A stretch of 64,000 nucleotides of DNA from Heligmosomoides polygyrus polygyrus (taxonomy: Eukaryota; Nematoda; Chromadorea; Rhabditida; Heligmosomidae). Each line of letters begins with the position of its first letter. Position 1 is the stretch's first letter. The position numbers were made by a program, and so were the translations under genes. The notes under the pieces were generated by a model. It worked only from the letters and a program-made list of their open reading frames with translations, had not been told where the DNA came from and did not search any database. Below are positions 53,382 to 63,099 of the stretch, piece after piece. Location: positions 2,790,001 through 2,854,000 of the forward strand of contig OX377204.1 of NCBI GenBank assembly GCA_947396885.1. The letters are read 5' to 3'.

Positions 53382-54872
53382 AGAAGGAGAGAAGTTATCA
53401 GGCGAAGGGAGCACACGTCTTCCTCATTCTCATTGGAGCGCGTTAGCCGTCCTGCCTTCTCATTCTTCCCATGACTCGTATTTTGTCCCCAATTCTTTCC
53501 TTCAACGTTCATTAAACATTAGTAATATTGCGATATTAGTGTTCTACCCTTGTTGTTAACGTTGCATTGATCCTAGAATGGTTTCTTTTTGTGAGCACAC
53601 TTTAAAGTAGTTGATGAAAAAGTGAAAAAATAGCACAACTTTCTTTGTAGCTTTAATTCGTCTACCCAATAACTGGACACATTGTTTGAAGTTTTATAAA
53701 AATTTTATTTTTGAGGAACAATAATGGTTTAAAGCTTGTTCTGAAAAGCAGAAAGGCGGTCATTCTTTTAGTACAAAAAGAGATTACGCCATGCCCTCTT
53801 CAAGAGGTCGCGATTTTTATTTGATTGATAGCAGATTTTTTTTGTTTGGAGATTGACACCTGTCAACGGTACAACAGAAAACTGTAAAGAACACACATCT
53901 TCACTTTAGTTGTTCATGGAAGTGGCATTTCAATTTTATAAAAGTTGCGGTGAATTTTTTGAGGGCAATCGCGATCTGATCTTTTAATGCGCTATATGCT
54001 TAACTCTTTGCTTTAAAAGAAATTTTGTAATGATTTGTTATTTTCTCTAAAAATAAAGATTTTATAAATTTATTGCACTTATTGGGGCAGGTAAACTAAA
54101 AATCTCAAAGAATGTTGCGCCAAATTTTCCTTGAACAACAAATTATTCTAACCATCTTATTGAGTCTCAGTTTAACCTGCCTGTAACTCATTTCAATTTG
54201 GAAGAGCTCCCTTTGATTTCAAAAGTCTCGGTTAGCTTGGAAGAGTGTCCAATTTGATTTGAAAGGTGTCCAATTCGATGTGAAAATGAAAATATACTGA
54301 CTCATTTGTACGCTCTTAAATACTGCTTAAGGTGTTAAACCCTTGAAAAAACATTCTATGGTTTTATCATTGATAGGATCGAGACACTGGCGATATTCGC
54401 CTACAGTTCCTGTTATGAGTTTAGTTTCAGTGTTTTCACTCATATTATTAGCTTGAATGATGTCCTCGAAAGGTATGTGGAAGTCTAGAGCGTGACATGC
54501 ATGTAGGAATCTTTTTATCACATAGAATTCTTACACTAACAGTGAGAAAAGTTCCACATGTATGCCTTGAACAAATTGTGGCGAGTGCAAAAGCAGAAAT
54601 ATAGTGTAACAGATCGTATTCATCCAACTTTATTCCTCTTCCGTGGAATGGTCTTCGTTATTTTGTAGTTGCCTCAGTCTTTTAATAACGTTTATAACAA
54701 TAACAATTCTAAGAACACTCTGAATGAGCAGATCGGTGAGAGTAATGGTGGATAATAACACGTTCCAATGCGAAAATCGCGCCCAATGAGAAGGTAGGAC
54801 GGCTGACGCGCTCCAATGAGAATGAGGAAGACGTGTGCTCCCTTCGCCTGATAACTTCTCTCGAACAGAAGC
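53382..54872. repeat. Inverted ~90-bp arms around an A/T-rich block, just upstream of emb-4
   Basis: AGAGAAGTTATCAGGCGAAG..CTCATTCTCATTGGAGCGCG at 53387-53465 is mirrored at 54783-54868. The spacer holds the A/T-rich dispersed repeat also found at 13640-14010. No target duplication found. It begins about 55 bases upstream of the emb-4 start codon. Confidence 0.75.
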
Positions 54873-55262
54873 ACGCCGATTTCCAAAGAATTAACCGCAG
54901 AAAACTAGGTTGAGTCAAGACCACGACGCATCAGCAACTGCAGGCATTTTGCTTTAAAATTGTCAATTCATCCGAGTCCAACTTCAGAATGCACCCTACA
55001 ACCTGGACAGAACGCGGTACAGAATCTAAGAACTAAATCAAGTCCGCACAGTTTCGAAAGCGCAGCTCGACAGAGTGTGTGCGGGACAACTCGTCCGCGC
55101 CCAGCAGGGGTGTGGCCTAACCCACCGTTGCCCCAGATCGCACTTGCAACTGTAACTTCCAGCGAAGTTATCCGACCAGGCGATAGTTTTCGGAGCAATA
55201 CGGGTATGGAGATGCACACTTATGGCAATGAATGAATTTTTCTTGATTTTTCGGCACTGTTG
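54873..55262. other. Unassigned sequence
   Basis: Two overlapping open frames on opposite strands (54960-55235) without recognisable motifs. No repeat family identified. Confidence 0.35.
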
Positions 55263-55264
55263 TA

Positions 55265-55400
55265 CTTTCAGAGGCAGGATTAATCAACGACTCACATAAC
55301 TTTAGCAAAGAATTCACAGCGGAAAACTCAGATAACACGGCTTATCAAGCGATATGGTGAGCGATAAGCTGCGTTATCTGACTTTTCCGATGTGAATGTA
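55265..55400. mobile_element. CWG-type MITE, right end eroded
   Basis: AGGCAGGATTAATCAACGAC resembles the family terminus. The interior GATAACACGGCTTATCAAGCGATATGG and its mirror ATAAGCTGCGTTATC correspond to the 21.5-kb copy. The mirrored terminus is not recognisable. Confidence 0.6.
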
Positions 55401-55565
55401 TGTGTAAACAACTGGCTGAAGCTCCTCTGCCATCTCTCGAGTCGTCATACGCCGGGTAATTTCCATGAACGCCTTTATTTGGTTGTCATTAGTAGTGATT
55501 GTACGATTAAAATTGAAATTTCCAGAGAGAAACCGAGCAAAGCAACGCTGGCAATGGCGGTCAGT

Positions 55566-55711
55566 AAGGCCTATGTAATATTTCGGCGACGCTGTTGTAG
55601 TCGACGTCGGCGGTTGTGTTGGGCAGGTACCACGCAACGCGTGGCGGCCCGCGCAACAGTCGTCGACGTCGGCGACAACAGCGTCGTCGGAGTATAACAT
55701 AGGCCTAAGGC
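55566..55711. mobile_element. Palindromic MITE, divergent relative of the Tourist-like family
   Basis: AAGGCCTATGTAATATTTCG and the mirrored GAGTATAACATAGGCCTAAG enclose CGACGTCGGCG-rich arms. The architecture matches the GGGCCYGTTC family, but the ends differ. Confidence 0.7.
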
Positions 55712-56056
55712 AGTTCTCACCATAAACTTCGCGTAGCTTCTTCCGAGCCTGCAGCGTATTTTTGCCCTTTCGGAAGTAAACAATAAAATTCGCCGATAGT
55801 GCATTCATTGTCCATTTTCAACTCAATTTTCTGACAAACCTGCTCTTACTAAAGACGCTCGTTTTCTGATACAATATAGTCTAAAGTCTAACCTTGAAAA
55901 CAGTAAATATTAATATTTAATAATGTAGGCTACGCAATGACTACTACAAAAGAATATAAGTTGTATCTATGAGAAGAAATGACATTAATTATCGAACAAC
56001 CCAATACTAACCATACAGGTCATGCCTTCTATCCCTTTCAGGTGAATTTGGTATTA

Positions 56057-56246
56057 GGGCCTGTTCATACTTCGCGACAAGAGCGACTGGAGCGACGAAT
56101 GTAGTGTGGTGTGCGTAAATAATTACGCATTTCACACTACATTCGTCGCGGACGGAGTGTGGAGTACGCAATTATTTACGTACACCACACTACGTCCGTC
56201 GCCCCAGTCGCTCCAGTCGCTCTTGCCGCGAAGTATGAACAGACCT
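56057..56246. mobile_element. Palindromic Tourist-like MITE with TTA duplication
   Basis: GGGCCTGTTCATACTTCGCG and the mirror ..CGCGAAGTATGAACAGACC; TTA at 56054-56056 and 56247-56249. Confidence 0.92.
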
Positions 56247-56421
56247 TTAGACTTGCTTGGGAAGGGCATACAATGATTTGGTTATGGCTTGACAACAAAT
56301 GGTCATAGTATAGGCCATTCCAATTGGTTCAGCAACAGAAGTGGAATGTGGATGCCGCACATTAGAATCCTCATCCAGTAGATCAATTAGCGCAGCGGCT
56401 TGTGTATAATATCTAGGGATG

Positions 56422-56720
56422 GCTGGGTGTAGCGCAGTCGAAGAACGTGCCGGCTGTCGCGAGCACTCAGTACCAGTTTCCTGGTTCGGATTTCCCGCTC
56501 ATTCCAACCAAGCCCTCTATCCTTCCGGGGTGTGCCAGGGGCCGGATTCATCAACAACTAAACCCGTGGGTATGCGGGGTATAAGTGGTGAAGATAAGAG
56601 TCAGGCAGTCAGTCATAAGGTAAGAGACAAAGACGCAGTCTTCATCGTGGGTATACCTACCCGCGGGTTAGTCGTTGATGAATCCGACCCCAGACCTGTC
56701 TGGTAAGAGTTGCGGCCGCG
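56422..56720 (+). mobile_element. SINE-1 copy, plus strand, split by a CWG-type MITE
   Basis: GGGTGTAGCGCAGTCGAAGA, CCTGGTTCGGATTTCCCGCT and CTATCCTTCCGGGGTG are followed, after the MITE, by AGACCTGTCTGGTAAGAG; the family reads CCAGACTTGTCTGGGAAGG at this place. Confidence 0.8.
56539..56690. mobile_element. CWG-type palindromic MITE with CAG duplication, inside SINE-1
   Basis: GGGCCGGATTCATCAACAAC and the mirrored GTCGTTGATGAATCCGACCC; CAG at 56536-56538 and 56691-56693. Only the outer 40 bp or so pair well. Confidence 0.88.
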
Positions 56721-56879
56721 GTGTTGTGTCCACTTTTCCTTTCATGCAAAAGAATATCACATTGCTTTATACTGTAAAAAGACGTCAAAAACTCGTCAAG
56801 AGGCAATTATGTCATAAATGCTATAAATGGCAAGAATTCGGAGATTCTGCGCTTTCAGAAGCTATATACAATACCTGAA

Positions 56880-57480
56880 AAGGGACGAAAAATCGATCAG
56901 AAATTGAGGCAGCAATGTCGGCCATTTCATATGCAACGACCTAATAATTTCGATAATCGCGGTTATACTCTGCACTTGTATGCGATGTCGAGGCCATTCT
57001 GAGTCTACTACTGTTTACAAAAGGCTTCTGGCTTTCATATTAGGGTATGGCGGAAAATTTGAGTCTAAATTAGTCTGGATTTAAGCGCTGCACCCTGAAC
57101 GGGTGCGAATTCGGCCGCTCTTTGCCTTCTTCTACTACTTTCTGGCAGATGTAACAATTGGATAGATCTACCAAACAGAGACCGGTCGTCTTAACCCTAG
57201 GGCTAAGAAACTGCGACGAGTCCAGGATCTGTGAGGCGAAATAGGCTCGAATAAGCATTCACATTCACAACTCGAGGATAAGTTAAGTGTGCTGTCGTCG
57301 TCTAGTGTAACAATCCTTCGAGACACCTTGGGTATTGTGGCATGTCTAGGATGTCGGCCCCTTTAAGACAAACATCTTTATAGAGGAAGCGGTAACTTTA
57401 GTAACCTTAAGTCAGTGACACGGTCGTATATCGACCTTGCAGCTCAGGTAGTGGTATTATGCATAAACACTAACAAATCG
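56880..57480. other. Region downstream of the P450 gene, nothing identified
   Basis: No frame or repeat with recognisable affiliation. Confidence 0.35.
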
Positions 57481-57482
57481 GC

Positions 57483-57488
57483 TTTATT
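57483..57488 (-). terminator. AATAAA polyadenylation signal of the P450 gene
   Basis: TTTATT on the plus strand (AATAAA on minus) 58 bases after the stop codon at 57546. Confidence 0.65.
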
Positions 57489-57545
57489 AAGTCATTTTAT
57501 TGACTTCAAACAGCTGGCTAGAGTTCAAGAACGATTATAGAAGTT

Positions 57546-60500
57546 TCAGTGCCGTTCTTTAAGCACTACACGGAAATCTTGAGCTCTGACGATGCCGCTG
57601 AACGTTTTCCTCGTTGTCGGAATTCGATCACCATCCATTGCAATCTAAATCTCTGATGCAGGTTTCCTCATCAGAATAGGTCTTTCAATACGGCTACGAG
57701 CAGTGTCTGACCTCGAACGTATTGAAGAAGTTGGCTAAGAACAGAAACAGCTCCATTCGTGCTATGCCTTCGCCGAGACATTGTCGTTTCCCCAACGAGA
57801 ACGGAATGACCTGTTCGATTTTCACGAATGTTCCATCAGCGGCTAAATGTCGCCGCGGATTGAAGTCGTACGGACGTGGGAAAACCTATAACGACTTTTA
57901 TTGACTCAAAAAGGAGAAAATCTTGAGAAGGAATCCTTTCGCCTAGGAAGTGGCAGGAAAACCTTGTGCACGACCGATACTACTGCAAACAGCTGTTTTA
58001 AAGCAAATGTGATGACGTTTAAAATACTTATTACTCTCGACCAGGCACATATAAAAAAGCAGTTATAAAAGGATAAAGGCTGAAGGACGGAGTTGTTCAT
58101 GCCTTTTAGGATGCGCCACGCATTCTACTTCTACGGGACTTCGTGGAGGCGATATTTGGCCATAAAATGACATGCTATGTCCAGATCGCGATTATGAAGT
58201 CAGCGCTGAATCCTTTCCGGACAAGTCTGGTACCAATTCACTCCGGTGAGATGAAAGACTTGGTTGACCTGGGCTGGAAATCGGAACCAGGAACCTGGTA
58301 TCGGGTGCACTCCTCCTTCGACTGCGCTACACGCCCTATAAAATTCTTTCCTGGACATCTTTGTACATTTAAAATGGCGATTGGATTTATCAGCAGAATT
58401 CTGCTCCCGCTCAAACGACTAAAGTGGTGCGTCGACGACTTTCCGGATTTCACGTCAGCCGAAGAGTGAGCCTGCACTGCCTGGACCACAATCCGATGCA
58501 CTACTCGGTGTGGTCTATGTTGAAGACTTGCACCACATCCTACAAGCACACAACTTCGCTTCAACAAGCCCCGAAGAAAGCCTGGGAGACGATTGATGAA
58601 GAAGCCCTGAGAGCCGCCGTAGATGCGTTCCCCAAGAGACTGACGGCAAGTACTCGTGCAGAAGGAGGCGATTTTGAAATCTAACTGCTGCTTCATCTTT
58701 TATTTCGTTTTATTTTTAGATAAAGAAGCAATTAGATTTCAAAATGGCCTCTTTTTGCACGTATACACGCCTTCTTTGGGAATGCATCTACGGCCGCACG
58801 CAGGAATTCTTCATCCATCTTGTCCCAGGCTTTCTTCGGGGCTCGGCACTGACCTTGTGAGATATTACGCAGACCTCACTCTTCAGCATAAACTAAATTG
58901 AGTAGTCCATCGATTTGAGCTCCTGGCAGTGCGGAGGCCAGTCTTCGGCTGAGGAAGATAAAGGATAAAGGACGGCGTTACTAAATCCTTTTGGGACGCG
59001 CCACGCATTCTACAGGGTGGCCCATAAGTCCTGCAACAAAAACATAGGCGTATAAAAAGGCTAAGAATGCACTAAATTTGGTACATTTTTAAACCGTGTT
59101 TGCCCATGGTTTGTAGATTATGGTGGAGCGGTATTATTCATAAGGGACCACACCTGATTGATAAGAGCCTTCAGATCGTGTGGGTTGCTTTGCAGCTCAC
59201 GTCGCAGCCCCTCTTACGGAGTTTTACTTCTTATTCGTTCCAAAGAAGATATTGAACAATAGTTTTCCCAGGCTTTATAGAGCAAGACATTTTCTTTAAG
59301 ATGGTTAATAAACAAAGATTGAAAATCTAAAGATTTAGGAATTTCACAGCTAGTCTTTCCAGGTCCATATATTTTGCAGATGGACTGAGAACCGCTACCA
59401 CGTCCTTTTCTTTTGCTGTTACAGGAATCGCTTTACCAGAATGCGCATTTTGCCCTTAAACAGCGCGATTGAGTCTCTAATATATGGTGTTAGGTTTTCG
59501 TTCCTATCAAACGAACATTTTTATTGATTTTCACTATTTTTACACAAAAACCAATGGAGTGCGGGGAGACATTTTGAAAAATCGTGTATGACAAAAACTT
59601 GCCATGCGTGGCCGTTGTTTTTATATCATCAGGTTCCCGCAAAGGTAGCACTAAACGCACTATTATTTTGACCTTTCTGGGATCGCTCATCTTTGAGAAA
59701 TTTTTCATCAAATGAGGCAGAGGCTGAATACCCATTTCGAACGACGCCCTCCAACTGCGCTTACAAATTTTTCCTTCTACTCTCTTCTCCTCATAGCTGA
59801 GTCTTCGTCTCGCTTGTGTGCTTGTAGAGCTTTCCTTGTAGTTTTGTAAAAACTGCATACTGCTTAGTAATAGATTACGCACACGGCTGAATGTTGCATT
59901 TGTTCCAGCTGATTGCTGCATCCTGTATGATCAGAAAATTAATAGCGTTCTTCTACTGTAGTTCAGTTCCGTTCATCCAATGTTCACTCTTGAGAAGCCT
60001 TTGCACTGCCCTACACAATACCATCATACTGCATGTTCAACAACCAATCTTCCGAAATTTAGTCACATCGGAACGGAAGCGCCCCACCACGGGCCAGAGA
60101 AGAATTTTCGGTAGTTTTACGTGAGAGCGCATTACTTTGTAATAAGAGCAGCTACAACCATGATACTTTCCAGAAGTATAGCACTAAGTATATGCTACAT
60201 AATTGTTAGTATGCGGTTTTTTTGCAATTGGAAAAAGACAACCAATAAGGTCTCCTAATTTTGTTGCATGACTTATGGGCCACCCTGTACTTCTACGGGA
60301 TGTCGTGGAGGCGAGTTGAATGCGTATCTGGCCATACAATGACTTGCGGTGGCCAGCCGATGAACAGCGCCTTCTCCTTCCCGCAAAAGTCTGGTATCAA
60401 TTCACCGACCCCAGAGGGATGGAAGACTTAGTTGACCTGGGCGGGAATCCGAACCAGGAACCTGGTATTGGGTGCACGCGACAGCCGGCGCCTTCTCCGA

Positions 60501-62917
60501 CTGCGCCACACGCGCCCGGCTGAGGAGAAATCCCAAAAATTGTCGGCACACCAGCTTTAGCCTTGTGAGCTGACGCAGGAACCTGTTGATAAGTTCATTT
60601 GCCATTTTCAAGGAACAAAATTGCCCAGAAAGTAAATTCTTTTTTTTTGAGGATATCCTCTAAATAGTTCTAATTGTTGATTTTGATTCCACTTTCCGCA
60701 AAAATCAGCGGTGGTTTCCCATCAGCTGTCATTCCTGCAAAGACCATGATAGACTTCGGATGTACTGACGTTGGTACTACTCATTCATTTGGATTGGCTT
60801 CTTCTATGTCCTTGGCAGGTTGGTTGTAAAATTGGTCAACAGTGAAGGCGGACTCGTCAGTGAACAGTTCTCGCGCCACCGTACCTTCATATCAACCAAC
60901 AGAAACAATTGCGGAGTTTAAATTTTGAACCTGTCTGAAAATATGAGAATATCTATTTAAAGTTAATAGAAGCTGGTTGGAAAATCGAGTCCATCCTCTC
61001 TTATTATCTCACCTCTTCGTCGTACATGACGGTGGAAATCTGCGGCAGAACAAGAGTGCCTCCAGGAATGCTGTAGCCTTCAATTTCAACGTCACATGTG
61101 GTCTCGTGGAGGACGTTCATCGGCAACAGATTGGCGAGGCGCTGAATTTCCTGTAGAGAAGTTCAGTTAGGTAAATCGTGGAGGGAAGTTTGTAGTGGAG
61201 CCAGTGGCGATTTTTTCATATTAATGGACTGATGCAGTCGAAATGAGCAACGTTCTACTCTCGATAAGAGGATCCAAATGTGTTTTTCAAATAGCGCTTC
61301 ACCAAAACCTCCTTAGCCGTCTATTGAAGACAAAATCAAAGCGATCATTAGTCTCCTTCAGAATTGGTGACCTCATAAATGTAGGCACTAGCCCTAGTAA
61401 GGCTTCTGGAGCTGCAGCATTTTAGTACATTATACACAGCAGAATACTAACCAATACAGGAGGCTTATTTGAGTCTGAAGGACGACTTACGGTTATAGTA
61501 GCGTTCATATAGTGTAGGTTGCTTCGATCCGCCATTGTGATTAGGCGATCGGAGCCAATTTTTATGTCGAGTTCGTCGTGGATGGCCTTCTGAACCCCAG
61601 AATCCAACAGAATGTACAGTATTCCCCAGTAGAGCGTGTTCGAGGTGGTCTCCATCCCAGCTAGCCATAAGTCGAAGCATACGTTTCGAAGCTGATTGTT
61701 CCTGAATTGGCAAAGAATTACGTGCATATCAATTCATCTCCGTGAAGAGAAATAGCAAGCGAGTAGGTCACTGATGGCCCTAGAATATGTTATGTGTCAT
61801 AACGCCGCCAACTCAGTCATTCTGTGAATTTCCACCTTAGGCAAACCACAATTACAGTCGGTTATTGGTACTGGTCGTTGGTGAACTTGCCATCTCTTTC
61901 CACTTGTCCAATCCCACGGGGGAACCCGAACCAGGTACCTGGTTAAGCTATCGGGTCACACCACAACAAGCACCACCTGCAATGCGCTTCCAAGCGTCCA
62001 CCAAATACTGTAACAAAATAAAATAATCGGAAGAGGTGGATAGTGCCGCCTGTTGTATGCATTCCGAAACGAGGTTCTTGCCGGCCGAACCTACCATCCC
62101 ACTCGGCTCGCTGATTCTGGCTTCAGAATTGACTGACTGGTAGTAGCGTTCGACAGCTACATACCATGGGTCACTGTACATATAGGCTGAATTAAGAAAG
62201 AAATTGTGGCGTTAGGCTACTTCTGTAGTGTTACTCCTGTTACTACTATTTCTAGCCAGAGCGCTTCGCACGAGCTGAATATCCAACCACTGCTTCCTTT
62301 GATATAAAATTCCATCACTGAATCTAAAAGGTCGGAACAATATTGTGCTTAAGACTGACTCTAAGGAACCTTATAGCAAGCAACGATTGTCTGCGTATAG
62401 TAATTTCTCATCTTCTACGATTTTCTAAAAAGACTAGCCATGAAATTCCCCGTGGCATATTGGTCTTCGTTTATTTACTCTCTAAGGAAGTTTATTCTGC
62501 TCTACGCAGCGCAGGAGAAGGAGATTCTGATATTGCCCTGGATGCGCCACGCATTATACTTCTATGGAATGCCGTCGAAGTAGTTTGATTATTTGGCCCA
62601 TACATACAATGAATTTCCGTAGCCCATGCAATATCCTCAGACAAATCTGGTATCAGTTCACCCATCCCGGAGGAATCCAAAGCTTGGTAAGCGCCTCCCA
62701 CGACTACGCTACACGTGTCGGGAAAATAGAAGAAGGACCGTGAAATAGACTCACGAGAATCCGCCGCAGTCCGGCTCGTGCTCGTGCAATCTCTGTTCCT
62801 TCAAATAGGCTTCCACGTAATCCGAACTTTCTTCACGATCGTAGTCGATCTTTGCTCTGTGGTTGCTGATTTGTTCCTCAAACATACCGAACACCAAATC
62901 TTTGCTTTTTTCCATCT
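57546..62917 (-). CDS. cyp-42A1: Cytochrome P450 (CYP2-like), C-terminal five exons, 5' end beyond window
   Basis: Heme-thiolate monooxygenase, normally anchored in the endoplasmic reticulum. Exons 62917-62755, 61701-61491, 61150-61013, 57885-57712 and 57644-57546 join in frame to a TGA. They encode the G-helix side ([12 protein letters not shown]), I-helix ([14 protein letters not shown]), the K-helix ExxR ([10 protein letters not shown]), the NPRRHL region and the heme loop [12 protein letters not shown] with the axial Cys, ending VVLKERH. All key residues are present, so the visible part looks functional. About 240 N-terminal residues, including the membrane anchor, must lie upstream, past the RTE LINE and the right edge. 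The intron 57886-61012 holds nested transposons. Nematode CYP2-clan membership is clear; the specific name cyp-42A1 is inferred from its C. elegans neighbourhood and is less certain. Confidence 0.88.
58090..58345 (-). mobile_element. SINE-1 copy, minus strand
   Basis: GATGCGCCACGCATTCTACT, CAAGTCTGGTACCAATTCAC, GGAACCAGGAACCTGGTATC and GACTGCGCTACACGCCC in reverse. In the large P450 intron. Confidence 0.86.
58375..58690 (+). pseudogene. IS630/Tc1-type transposase C-terminal remnant, plus strand
   Basis: [11 protein letters not shown], a frameshift, then [16 protein letters not shown] and [16 protein letters not shown], ending GGDFEI and a stop. This is the third-Asp region and C-terminus of a Tc1/mariner-superfamily transposase (normally SPDLNPLDYSVW); here the residue before YSVW is His. 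Lies tail-to-tail with a second copy on the minus strand. Confidence 0.82.
58956..60516 (-). mobile_element. SINE-1 copy, minus strand, 10-bp target duplication, itself split by a DNA transposon
   Basis: CGGCTGAGGA at 58946-58955 and 60517-60526 flanks the SINE. Its tail (GATAAAGGATAAAGGACGGC) is at the left and its head (GACTGCGCCACACGCGCC) at the right. The 1275-bp element 59013-60287 interrupts it. This copy defines both SINE ends. Confidence 0.92.
59013..60287. mobile_element. 1275-bp TA-inserting DNA transposon (CAGGGTGGCCCATAAGTC ends)
   Basis: Termini CAGGGTGGCCCATAAGTC and the mirrored GACTTATGGGCCACCCTG, flanked by TA at 59011-59012 and 60288-60289. Removing it restores the exact SINE sequence CATTCTACTTCTACGGGA. 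A mariner/Tc1 relative by target site. The minus strand has a 143-codon frame (59921-59490) and a [24 protein letters not shown] segment near 59215-59145 that resembles a transposase C-terminus, but no catalytic motif is clear. Confidence 0.9.
61915..61995 (-). mobile_element. SINE-1 head fragment, minus strand
   Basis: GGGGGAACCCGAACCAGGTA and CACCACCTGCAATGCGC in reverse resemble the B-box and A-box region. In the P450 intron 61702-62754. Confidence 0.55.
62535..62725 (-). mobile_element. SINE-1 copy, minus strand
   Basis: GGATGCGCCACGCATTATAC, CAAATCTGGTATCAGTTCAC and CGACTACGCTACACGTGTC in reverse; ends 30 bases before the P450 exon at 62755. Confidence 0.78.
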
Positions 62918-63099
62918 CTGCAAAAAAATCATTACATACGTATACGAGGTCGGACCGAAAGTTTTCTCTGTTCTCGGTTTTTAAATGGTCATAACTTTGC
63001 TTAAAATTAACTTTTCAATTAAGCTAAAATATATTGCATTTTATTTTTTATAAAGTATCTTACAAAGCAAATCTTTTTTCTAACAATGCACTCCTGGAT

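Larger units (their letters stand above)
58735..60905 (-). pseudogene. IS630/Tc1-type transposase, minus strand, split by a SINE
   Basis: From 60905 down: [19 protein letters not shown] (first catalytic Asp), [15 protein letters not shown], two in-frame stops, then [11 protein letters not shown] up to 60527. After the interruption (58956-60516) the same frame resumes [19 protein letters not shown], a stop, and [12 protein letters not shown], ending near 58735. The SINE therefore inserted into an already existing transposase gene. Confidence 0.85.

Noticed and set aside
54960..55235. 91- and 83-codon frames on opposite strands upstream of the P450 3' end
   Set aside because: No recognisable domain, no splice partners; overlapping open frames in G/C-rich sequence are expected by chance.
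59490..59921. 143-codon minus-strand frame as an intact transposase
   Set aside because: No DDE/D motif or DNA-binding domain is visible; it may be a remnant or a chance frame inside the 1275-bp element.
61948..62181. 77-codon minus-strand frame between two P450 exons, considered as an extra exon
   Set aside because: The exons ending at 62755 and starting at 61701 already join in phase to give the conserved order [17 protein letters not shown]; the frame contains SINE sequence and no P450 motif.
53328..62917. emb-4 and the P450 gene as a nematode operon (same strand, adjacent)
   Set aside because: The gap from the P450 polyA signal to the emb-4 start is over 4 kb of repeats, far larger than normal operon spacing.
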